A stretch of 64,000 nt of DNA from Ganoderma boninense (taxonomy: Eukaryota > Basidiomycota > Agaricomycetes > Polyporales > Polyporaceae), in the NCBI GenBank assembly GCA_002900995.3, contig CM035304.1, positions 4,294,134 to 4,358,133 of the forward strand. Direction: 5' to 3'. How positions within the stretch are numbered: position 1 is the first letter of the stretch; each line of letters begins with the position of its first letter. A program made the translations under genes and the position numbers. Under the pieces are notes generated by a model, which worked only from the letters and a program-made list of their open reading frames with translations, was not told where the DNA came from and did no database searches. Positions 35,213 to 46,615 of this stretch are shown here, in pieces.

Positions 35213-38170
35213 CTAGTACTCCTGGATATCCTCGTCCGCCAGCGACGCATACTCACTCTCCGTCCGGTCGTCGTCCGCATAGTACTCCTGCACGACCTCC
35301 TGCATCGCGTACCGCATGATGGGCGAGATCGGCACCAGCTTCGGGCCCAGCACCTCCTCTTCCTCCTCCCCGGCGAGCGGCGGCCCGTCCATGAGCCTCT
35401 CATGCGCCCGCAGGACCTCCTCGTCCGACATCGGCACCATGTCCTCGTCGCTCCCGTACGCGCCCTCCGCGCCCATGCCCTCCATCCCGCCTACGCCCAC
35501 CTCGTTCACCGCCGTGCCGCTGCTGTCCGCCCCAGGCGCGCCGCGGCCGCCGAGCTGCACGCGGATGCTCTCGCGCACGCGCACGTTCATGCTCATCCGC
35601 CCGAACGGGTCCGCGAACTCGCGCGACACGGGCTCCGTCCAGCGCAGGTCGAGGATCCTGCCTTTCACCATCCCGTCGATCGCCTTCGCGCCCATCTCCC
35701 GGCACAGCAGGAAGTACGGGAGCGCCCGCGTGCGCGGTTGCGCGAGCCGGTTCATCACGCGCAGCAGCTGGTACGCGGAGAAGTCCGCCTGGAACTCGGG
35801 AGCGTCGCTCCCGCCGCCCGGGTTGAGCATGGGCAGCATGCCCGGGGAGGGCGACTGGTGTGGGTTCCCGAGCGGACTGTAGATGCGGAATCCCGACCCA
35901 CCCGCACCAGGCATCGTCGAGATGGGCGGCGAGAGGCGGTGGATGGCGTGCGTGGACGCGTGCTCGTTTGGTGGGCTCGCCGCCCCGTTTTCCTCTGGCA
36001 CTTGTCCGTTGTTGGACGCCTGGGCGGAATGGATGATGTGAAGGTTCAAGAGGGCGTGCGCTTGGATAAAGTGCGACGACTGTTTGACTGCGCAATTGAC
36101 TGTAATGAGCATCACGGTAAGCCGGATGAGGAGACCGCACTTACGATCGAGCTTCCCGTTTGAGTTGACTGCACAGTCAATGGTTCATTACCGTCTATCC
36201 ACCCTTCATTTCCGCGATCCACTCACCGTAATCTGTGATGTAGTCCTGCCAATGGGCGACCTTTCCCCCGAATGCCTCATACAGCTTCTCAAAGTCGAGA
36301 CCCGGGCGCAGACGTTCAGGAACGTTCGGGAGCATGCGCTCGCGGAAAAACTTGCGCGTCTCCGCTCTGGGGTAGTCCCCAATGGTAATGATCTGCGCGT
36401 CGCAATTAGTATTTAGAGCTCGAGGATAGTTTGCACGGCGCGGTACACACCTTGCAGTGCTGCATGACGTTCAATTGCCGGAGCCATGTATGGTAGAACG
36501 GGTCACTGGTCGCGTGTATAACGTGACACAACCGGTCCTGCTTCGTGAGCACCAGCATTGCGTCCAGAAGGCACTTCATTGCATCGATGGAGCGAATGAG
36601 TGCAGGCCTGTGTCCCGACTTCCATGTCAGCGCAGTGCCACCAGGCGCGGCCGAGACCACTTACAGCTTGTGCGCCTCGTCGATGAAGAACACGGGAATT
36701 TTCTTGGCGGGGACTTCCGCCTTCTCCTTGTCCTTCCCGTTTTCCTTCTGTCGCGCCTCGCCATTTTCGCGCCCTGCTTTCTCGGCCTGCTTCCTCCGGA
36801 CGGAAAACATGCGCTTGGGCCAGGAAGGGCGATCCTCTTGCTTCTTGTGGCCCTTCTTGTCCTTGCTGGAGCCGGGTTTCCGACTCGCGCTTCGCTTGAG
36901 CGCCTCCGACGATGGCTGGAATTTCCAGTAGCGGAGGAGAGAACTCTAGAGACGGCACGCGACCATGGTGTGAGGCGCAACGTGAAGAGAGCAGATAGCT
37001 CGATACTCACTTGGAAAAGCTCCATTAGACGTGCGATATCGCTTGTCTTGATCTCCGCCATGGATGAACTCAACGCCTCCGTCGATTGTCCCGCGCCAGA
37101 GAGGCGCCGCTCAACGTTCAGGCGGTCATGCTACAATGTGGTGGACTTGAGAAGCAGCGCGTAGTCGGATCGGGGGTCATGCGCACCTTGAAGCCCCATG
37201 CCTCCTTCTCGAAACGGCTCGTATCCTGGCATATCGGGGTCACGCGCTATGGTCATGAAGAAGCCTTCCATCTGCTGGCTGTCGCGCGAGACGGTTTCTA
37301 GACAGTTCTGGAGGGAGAGAGCACAGAACGCACCTGAGGCTCATGTACAGGCTCCCGAGGTCGGCGAATCCAGCTATGCGGAGGTCGAAGTGCAGAACAT
37401 GGTAGTTCGCCTGCGTCAGCACTTGCCGGAGCAGCGCCGTCTGCAGCAATTTGTCTGAGTGGGCCACCGCGCCTGAAAAGAGGCATAGGAATTACTTACC
37501 TTGCCAACACTGCTAGCCCCAAAGACGACAGTGAAACTCGGGTCTCCTTCCAACGCGCGGACGATGGCCTTGAGCTCCGCTGGCCGGTCGAAGAAGCCGG
37601 GGAAAGCGGAGAATGTATGCGTGGGCGTGAGCTGGGCCCGCTCTCGCGCCTCTTCGAGCTCTCTCTTCGTCTCCTCGAGCATCCGCTTCGACTCGGTCAG
37701 CGAGCGGAGCGTTTCGGCGGGCTGGCGTCGGCGAGTGGACATCGGGAGGCAAAGATACATGCGAGAGGGACAGAGAGGAAGAGGGGCTATCAGCCAACGT
37801 GCTGGAGATGCAGCATACACCATGCCCGAGCGTGTCCGTGACCCTCAGGGGGTGCACGCCTCGGCAACCGCAAGGGTGTGTGGAAAGGGGAAGAAGGCGC
37901 AGGACTCACGTTGGCGAGCACACCGATAATCTCTCCGAAGCCAAAGAAATTGCGCTTGCGGACGTCGTTCGGCAAGGGCATGCCCCGGCGGCGGGGGATG
38001 TTGGAGCGGAAGAGCCAGTGCAGCTGGATGGTCGTGCCGTCGCTCATGGCGTACATGCTCTGCCGCCGGGACGCTGGGGGCGAGAGTGCGTGCATGCAGG
38101 GCGTGGGTCTTGGAGCGTTGCGGACAACGGCCGTGGTCGCGGTGGTATTGTTGGAGGGACCGGGGTGCAT
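35213..38170 (-). CDS. AAA+/STAND-like P-loop ATPase of unknown role
   Basis: About eight exons, all in frame. Exon 1 (ATG 38170, or the internal MSDGTTIQL) contains LHWLFRSNIPRRRGMPLPND and FFGFGEIIGVLAN. Exon 2 has a coiled coil (about 35 residues, ESKRMLEETKRELEEARERAQ), then FFDRPAELKAIVRALEG, Walker A VVFGASSVGK|T split by an intron, QANYHVLHFDLRIAG, and Walker B PVFFIDEAHKL. A sensor-like CHVIHATSDPFYHTWL follows, then IITIGDYPRAETRKFFRERM and a C-terminal region with YFLLCREMGAKAIDGMVKGRILDLRW, possibly a winged helix. It ends in an acidic tail, EYASLADEDIQEY. A Lys/Arg-rich loop (KDKKGHKKQEDRPSWPKR) sits between Walker A and B. The order Walker A, FFIDEAHK, ATSDPF and a DYPRAET lid resembles the ATPase_2 / STAND class. 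No function can be assigned. Confidence 0.82.
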
Positions 38171-39277
38171 ATAAGTGATATCGGACGAACCGCGTGCACA
38201 GAAAGAGGTCGAAGAAGGACTGATGGTTCTTGCGAAGACGGAGGATATGGAAGGATGAAAGGAGAGGGCCCGGGAAGATATGAGATATTGAGGTCGCTAA
38301 TTTGAATGCGGACCTCGCGCCTGGCCGGTGCGGCCTGGGGTGAGGAAAGAGCCGGTGCTCTGCCACGGCGCACAGCGTTGAGTGCATGTGGAGAATAGCT
38401 ACTGCTGGCGCAGGCGGGCACGTTTAAACCGCCTGGTCGCTGTACTGTATCTTCCAAGGCTCGATCGCGAGCACTGTGGACATGGATCAGTATTCCGAAT
38501 GATTCATGCAACTAACAGTCTGGAAGAGTTCGTACTGCGCAAAAAGCCTCGAGATGCAACTGGGGATGAAGGATGTCGGTCGACAACCCCCTCGTCAACG
38601 TGAGCCATGATGGCAGCCTTGAGTCCGAGGTCGGAGCGTTGATGACGTCGTGCCCCGACGCGTTTTCCGCGTGGGGAACGAGCGCTCCGTCTGCGCGGTC
38701 CTCGTCCTCTACGCGTCGGCTATTGAGCGCCTCACTTCCAAGTAACTCGTCCAAGGGTCGAGTCAAGGTGCTCATTTCCGAGTCGGTATCAGTAGGCACT
38801 ACGCATCAGAGAACCCTTCACTTTCGCTCCGCCAGCATTGAAGGTCAATATCAAGGTGTGAGGCAAGAAGCGAGAGTCAATTCAACGCTCAAGATTTCTA
38901 GCGCCTCGATCTTCAGGGCCGCCTTGCCCGCCGTCCCAATTCAACAGGGGCAGTAGCAGTACCAGCCGTCAACTCAAAGTTAGCACGACGTACCAAGAAA
39001 ATGTAGAACGCCCGATCTAGATATGGGAGAAGTTCATATGCAAGGAAGTTCATGTATCAGGTCGGTGCGGCAGTGACTGTTACCGGCAGCACACAAGCTT
39101 TGGTATCACATTTCTGGCAAGGCGACAAAAAGGCTGAAATCTAGGCGTTCCGTGACAGACGTGCACTACACTTAGTTTGAATGTAAGACACCGCTGAGTT
39201 TTATGCAGGAGCGACAGCGGCACTCACCCAATGATCCCCTGATCTGGCTAATGATCCAAAGTATACCCATCGGCTCG
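38171..39277. other. Intergenic region
   Basis: This 1.1 kb is upstream of the ATPase gene and downstream of the ABC transporter. It contains short frames only, and none resembles a known family. Confidence 0.4.
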
Positions 39278-42200
39278 TTAGGCAACTACTCCTGCCATTG
39301 CGTACAGAACCGTCCGGTCCCCGCTACCGTCCACCAGGCCACGGAAGAACCCTTCCTTCCTCTGAAGCAGTGCACTCGGAGCGTCGTACTCGATCTACGA
39401 ACAAAACATCAGGTTTGAATGGTACATTTCAATATCTGGGAACGGAAGGGTCCTTACGATTCTTCCGGCGTCCAAAACCATCTATAGCAGGGACATCATT
39501 AGACAAAGACTGGGCTCAAAAATTCAAGGCAAGGAAGGCTCACGATCTTGTCTGCGTCCATGATGCTTTGCAAGCGGTGAGCGATTGTGAGCACAGTGGC
39601 GTCCCAGCCCAGCTCTTCCCGCAAGGACCGTTGAATGATCGCGTCCGTTTCATAATCTATCTCAGACACCCTTGTTAGCATTCGCTTGTCCACTAGCATG
39701 CTCCCGTACTGACCGATGGCAGAGGTGGCTGGAAATAGGCATGTATAAGTATTGGAGGTATGCCAAACACAGCACAACATACCTTCATCAAGAATGAGCA
39801 ACTTGCTCCTTCGGACGATGGCACGCGCAAGGGCGATGATCTGGCGTTGGCCGACCGACAAGTTGCTGCCCTCCTCCAGCGATCTCCGAATCGAGCGTGA
39901 TACGGGCGTTGTCGCCCTCTTCCTGCAAAGAAAACAGGCCTGCGGAGCGTAATGCATCGTTGAGCATAGCGTCGTCGTGTTGGCCGAAAGGATCAAGGTT
40001 TTGACGGAGGGTTCCGCCGAGCAGCTCGGGCTAACAAAATGCGCGATGTCAGCGAGAAACGTGGACAACTCTCAACGAGAGACAAACCATCTGAGGGATT
40101 ATAGTAATGTTCGAACGGAGGGCATCCAAGTTGATGGAGTCGGTCGGGAGGCCGTCATAGTAAACCTGCCCTCTGTGAGGATGCACCGTAGCAAAGAGAG
40201 CGTCAAGGAGCTCTGGAAGGAATTCTCAGCACCGTTTCGAACACATGTGCCGTTATTCAACGTACCTTTCCACTTCCCGTACGACCAACTTTGAACGATG
40301 ATTAGCATGCTCACACAGGGACATCTGGCACGAGCACGACATACCAATTCCGATACGCTCTCCAGACTTGACTTCGAACGATATGTCACGGAGAACCCGC
40401 GGTCCGTCCTATCCCAAAGTCAGACTATGCAAGCAAGCACGAAATAGTTCGGAGACCTACGGGTGAGTAACGAGCAGACAGCTTCTCAACGCGCAGGTCG
40501 CCACTCGCTGGCCAATACGCGGGCGGCATCCCAGTTTTGGTCGGCTTGACCTCCTGCTCAATGATCATATACTGCTGGATCCGTTCCAAGCTATTTGCTG
40601 AGTGGTAGAAAGCGTATTAGATAACGTATTGATAACCTAAAACGAGGTGCGACATACCCATAACTTGGAAGTCGTTAAACGTCCTCATCCAGCCAAGGAT
40701 AAAGCTGCTGAATCCGACTGTGACATCTCAGCTCCCAAAGAACAATGTTCTGGTTAAACCTTATCGGCACGTACCTGCCATGGTCATAGCGAAACCAGCC
40801 TCCGACGCGTTAATGTGCACGACATACGTCAGATAGGCGGCGAGTACGGTTGATAGCGCATTGCCGAGGACGTCGATCCGGATGGTGATCCACCTATTCC
40901 CCAGAGTTTCAGTATGAGTCTAAGTCAGGACAATCTTCCCTTCGAGGCTCACGCACCGGGAGAGGGCATCGAACACGAATCCAGCACGGTTGTATCTGTC
41001 CATACGGGTACACGATTCTGCCTTGAATGCCTCCTGCGCGCCGTATGCACGGATTGACACTGACCGTACGCATTTTAATCAGACGTTGAACGCAAGCCAG
41101 GGGAATGCACCACGTACCGAGACCAGCGATGGCAGACCCGAAGTGTCCTAGGACCGGGGCACGAGCGTTACTCATTTCGCGCTTGACGGAAAGCTGAGCG
41201 CGCATATAGAGGCGGCTGACCCAGGCAGCAAGGATCGCAACGACGATCGCGGGGATGATGAAGACGGGCGTGACGAGCATCACAGAGGCGACCCTGAGCA
41301 TCATGAACACCGTCCCTTCGAGGATCTCATGCAGCATCTTGGGGATATTGCCATCGACTAGCAGCAGAGATCACCAGTCTGGGTTGGAGAAGAGCAGAGG
41401 TAATATGTAACTAGCGACGTACCTGCCTGGACGTCCGCGGTGCAGCGGGCAATGATGCGCGAGGTGGGTGTCATGTCGAGCCACCTGAGTGTGCTGCTAA
41501 GGACGGTTGCGACGAGGTCCTTGTGGATGATTGTTGAGGCTTGTATGGAACCGTAGACGAAGATGTACCAGCACACAGAGTAGACGGAATCGATCAACGT
41601 GACGAGTACGAAGTATGCTGCCATATAGCTAGAGAACTGGTTAGGGCATTTAGAGGCTTTCTTGATACGTGAATGACCTACAAAGGTACCGAGACCTCTG
41701 AAGGGTCGTGATCTTCATACTGGGCAGCCCAGTATCCAAGGAAATACGTCTGTATTCTCAGGTTCAAATATGTTCGTCAAGACGGCGAAGACGGAACAAA
41801 CACACCTGGCCGTTGATGAGGATATGTGTCAGATACAAGGTGAGGAAATAGAAAGTCCAGTACAGCCACTTGTGGCTCGAAGTATTGTTGATGTACAAAA
41901 GGACTATTTAGGCTGTGAGTCGCAGCGAAGAACGATACTTAGCATAGCAGGACCTACATGCGTTCCAGCTCACGTGTCCTTCACCAATCTCCTCAGCGAC
42001 GACCAATTTCCCGTCTTTCTTAGGTTGTTCCTCAACCTGCGCTGTGTCGCCGTCACCGTCCACATGCTTGATCGTGTGCTCTTCCGCGTTGAGCTCTTCG
42101 AGCAGCTCGCTATCCTCTTTCAGGGCGCGAGCGAGTGAGCCTTGACTAACGATCCGGCCATCATTCCCGAGAGCGACAACGAAGTCGGCGATGGGTTCGA

Positions 42201-45200
42201 CAAGCGCAACGTTGTGAGTCTGTAACATTCGTGAAGATTTAAACCATGAGCTGGGATAAATCCAATACCGATAGCTTACCACAAGAATGATTGTACGCCC
42301 GCGGGCGAGGTCGCCCTTGAAACACTTCTCAACGATCCAGCGACCAGTGTGAATGTCGAGTGCAGCAAGGACCTATACAAAACAAATGCGGACATTAGTA
42401 TCTCCAGGATGGAAAAAAAGATATTCTGTGGGACACGAACGTCATCTAGAAGCAAGATCTCCGCTGGAGAGTAGATGGCGCGAGCCAGGGTGATGCGAGC
42501 CTGTTCACAGACTTAGCGCGAGTTCGACTTCCACCTCAAGACTGCACTACCTTTTGTCCGCCACTGTGAACAGACCGACAAGAATTTGGTGAGAAATCGT
42601 GGCAGTGAACTCTGCCTACCATACGCACCTGAGCGTGATGCCCTTCTCTCCAACTTCAGTCATGTCGCCAGCATCGAATAGCGCCAGATCGCGTTCGAGG
42701 GCACATTGTGCGATGACCTTGTTGTACCGCACCTCGTCATACGGAGCCCCAAAGAGAATATTCTCCTGTAAACCAGGTCACCGTCGCACAAAGCACAGCG
42801 GGCCTCAGAGGACACAGCTCCCACCTTGATCGTCTCGTTCTGAATCCACGACTCCTGCGCAGCAAGTGCCACACCACCTGCCCGTGGAAGCTCCACGAAC
42901 GACTCCGGGCCGGATGGGATCGCGTGCATCTCGCCTTCCCAAACTGTTAGCTTGAGCATCCCCCGCATACAGCGAGGTCCAACGCACCCAACAGCGCCAT
43001 GAGCAACGACGTCTTGCCCGACCCCGTCGGGCCCACGACCAGGTTGATCTGGCCTCTCCTGAACAGCACCTCCCCGTCCACGTTCAGCACGAACTTGCGC
43101 TGCCTCCTGCTGCTCCCGGTGGTCCCGGGTGTCATCGGAGTTGAGATGGACGATGGGGATGCACCCTCGTTCGCCCATGTGAACGTCGTCTGTTTGATGC
43201 CGATCGTACCGTCCTCTGGGGGTGGGCGGAGGAAGCTCCTTCCGTGGGTAGGGTCTTGCTTGGCTTCTTCGTATTCGTCAAGGAGCTCCGTCTAAACATA
43301 AGGTAAGGGCAGGTGTTAATAGATAACAAAGACAAGGAAGGCAAGGAAACTTACGTTGTGGAGGAACGCATCAATACGGTCCAAAGATACCTTGGCTGTA
43401 GAGGGTTAACCTCAAATATCGAGTCGTCGTGCGATATGATATATGGAGATGCGAGACTTACCTTGGGTAACCACAGGGATTGCGAAGAACATCAGATGCA
43501 TCTGCTGCGAAATCATCGTGAAGGCTAACAATTCACCGTCAGAGATCGAGCCTTGCAGCATGCTCCTGCCTCTGCAGCGCTATTAACGCTTACCGGTGTA
43601 CGAGGAAAACAAGCGGGAGGCCGTCAGGATTCCGTGTTGAAGCGTCGTCTACATCAAATCTTGTTCAAAATCCATTCTCGCTTTTGAGCTCGGAGGACTG
43701 CACTCACGTAAGCTCCGAACGTGATTGCCATCGTGAAGAGAGGGATGGTGTGGCTGGAAGGGAGTCGAATATCAATACTGCGAGGATGTAGCTTTGAAAG
43801 CTATAGCGTTCAAACACACTTTGCTAGGTTGTTGACAAGCTCCATGTACTTCATCTTGCGGATGAGCTTGAGTTCGGCCTCCCTGCGGTCCTCAACTTGA
43901 CTAGCAACACGCGGTTCCCAGCCGAAGAGCTTGATCATCCGAATAACGTTCAAAACTGCACAGCAAGTTGCAGCGTTAGCAGATTTCTGTAGAGGGAAGG
44001 TGCACTCACCCTCATTGATCAGCTGCACTCGTGAGTCTGTCTGGAGATGGACAGACGATGCTCAGTAGGTCCCGATACCACTTTGAACGACGGCTGCAAT
44101 ACCTTGTTCATCTTCTCCGCTTGGTAGCTTTGGATCAGCTTGCTCAGGTATCCGGGTACTGGGAGGAGCAGGAGGATAGAAACGAAGCCGAGGATCGCAC
44201 TGTAAAAGAAGAGGTCGGCATCGTCCCAGTACTCTCCTTTAGAAGGCACGTACCTGTATCCCAGGATACCATACACGAAGGCGATGTTGGCCACGACCAG
44301 GATCGGTACTTTGATAACTAATCCATTCCAAGTTGATGGTTAGTCTTGCCACGGATTGCCTTGATCGCGAGTGGTACTCACAAAGCTGCAGCCAAATCTT
44401 GTTCCCCTGCTCCACGTTCTGCAGGTCACTCGAGACGAGGTTGTTGAGCCGTCCAACAAGATTGTTCTGCTTGTCCGCTCCGCCCCCGTCCTGCGATGTC
44501 TCAGACTTGACACGGATACGCAACGCGTGCTCAAAGAGCAGCTCTGTGATGATCGCGTTGTTGCGCAGGTTGATGCGGTTCTGCGTGGTACGTGCCTGCA
44601 GTCAGCAGGAAAACGGAACGAGCGAGGGAAAACACGCATACATACATTGATCCACTGATACCACTCTTCTTGGAACGTCACGAGAGTTGGCCCTACGAAC
44701 ATGAGAATAATCCATGCCCACGGGTAAACGTCGGACGATTCTCCTCCAGGCTCGATCGAGCTGTTCCCCCGTCAGTGCTGTCAGAGTATCAACTCGGGAG
44801 AGGACTCACGCCAGGAGTCCCTGCAGGGCGAGAGGGCGTGTAACGAAAGCGATCGACTACAAGCAAATGCATCAGCATTCATAATAAATGGAGTTTCGCG
44901 GCCGCGACTCACAGATATCACAGCCAACACAGAGTAGATGAGATATTCGCGACCTATGTGGATTGTTCAGTCGGGTAGGGAGAGTGTGCAATGTTATATT
45001 GTCGAAACTCACGATACACTCGTATAAGCCCCCAGAACATATGTTCATTCTTGCCCAGCTGGAATGGGTCGACTTGCTATGCAGATTGTGAGCGCTTCAG
45101 AGGACAAGGAGGAGATTGCTGCACGAACTTTAAAGCTCTCTTTGACGAGCACTTGAGTCGCGTAGCTGTCGACGAGCGGAGGGAGATCTTCTAGAGGCAA

Positions 45201-46088
45201 GTGGGGAACACAGGACGCCTTCGCAACCGTCTCGTTCAACCAGTTGAACAAAGCTAAGGACAGGACAGACGCAGTTTGACTCTTGTTTGGTGGATCCGTA
45301 GGCTCCTAGAAATTGCATCTCTGGTTGAGCATGTATCAACACGAAGACTAAATGGCATCTCGTACGCCTGGGTTATACGGCTTGTAGACACGGGGCGCGA
45401 CGAGAGGCACCCCGACGGCAACTTCAAAAAACAGGAACAACTTCAGCCAGAGGTATATGCCCTCAGAAGCATCAGTAGGACCCCGATGTCTCAGGAACAA
45501 CGGCACGATATCCTGGTACATGTAGAGGCCGAGCACAACCAACAAGATCGAGGAGAGGATGGAACGAGAACAGCCGACCGTTCTTTGCCAAGACATGTGC
45601 CAGGGCTAGCATCGAACAGTACACCTAGTTCACAAATACGAATCACTGGTCGGATCTTGGTGCAATTGTGACGAATTGGGAATGCACGTACGTAGACTCC
45701 GACTTCGATGTAGGGAACCCATTTGGGAGGGCTGCCCGCGGCGGGAAAAGTGAGGGGTTGGAAAAGAGTGATCACGGAGATGCCGACGAGGACAAGAGAG
45801 CAAACGAAACGCGTTAGCTTCGGTACAACCATGGCGGGACCTCCAGCTCGCTCGATGAGGCGACGAAGGGCATTCTGACGCGCTCGAGGGCCCTCGAGAT
45901 CCGGCGCTGCGGTTTTGGGCGCGTCGCACTGTGAGCTGGCGAATAGAGCGCGCCACGCAAGATGCAGTGCGGAAAGCCCGACAGCGTAGAGGGGAATGAG
46001 GCGAGCGTCCTCCCAAAGGTAACTTCAAAGGGTCATCAGCCCCGGGAGGTCGCGAGTGGAGAATATTAGCAACGTACCTGGGAGGCAT
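39278..46088 (-). CDS. ABC-C / MRP-type full ABC transporter; frame slip in the second signature motif
   Basis: A large spliced gene (more than 20 exons) from ATG 46088 ([19 protein letters not shown]) to a stop at 39278-39280. Layout: hydrophobic N-terminal helices; first TMD ([31 protein letters not shown]-type linker, [27 protein letters not shown]); NBD1 with Walker [18 protein letters not shown]-loop [18 protein letters not shown], signature [14 protein letters not shown] and Walker B ILLLDDVLAALD; second TMD ([35 protein letters not shown]); NBD2 with [53 protein letters not shown] and LLILDEATSAID. It exports conjugated or other amphipathic compounds at the vacuole or plasma membrane. 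The degenerate Walker B (DD) in NBD1 is usual for MRPs. At about 39875-39880 one extra G (ITLDSEIA | [10 protein letters not shown]) breaks the frame just before the second signature. Confidence 0.93.
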
Positions 46089-46615
46089 GACTAGACCCTC
46101 TGGCTGGCGATGCGTGGAGAGAACGAGGAGAGGCTGATGAGTCTATTCAGTTCCGAGTAGTATATAACTGAACCACTGACGCGTCGAGCACACGCAAACC
46201 CCACGGGCCACAAGTGGATGCGGCGGCGTTCTAGATGGCTTATGGGAATATCCTGTCACAAGCGCAGTGCGGGGAGTCAAATTCACCGCGATGCCGACGC
46301 TAGCGCTATCATGCTGCCTTGTGTGAAACTGCGCATATTGATGGGTTGGCTCGTTGGATATATACTTGCAGGACGCAAGTCGAGGACAACCCTGGACCCT
46401 GGGCAGCTGCGAATGTCGTGGAGAAAGAGCGTGGAACAAGTCGGGACCTTGCAGTGTCCGACAATGGGACGCGTACGGATGTCCGAGCTGTGCGGAATAC
46501 TCAACTTCCAGGCACCGAGCATATGTGGTCCCGGCATTTTCCGGGCGCTTACCCAAACCAAACTGCAGCCTGCTTCAACTTGCATGAAGCCGATCCTCAT
46601 TCACCTCTGAGTGCA
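46089..46615. promoter_or_regulatory. Divergent promoter region, ABC transporter / cyclin gene
   Basis: Only 527 bases separate the two starts. On the minus strand a TATATA lies at about 46161-46166, about 75 bases before the ABC ATG. On the plus strand ATATATAC lies at about 46356. An ACGCGT (MCB-type hexamer) occurs at 46179-46184. Confidence 0.45.
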
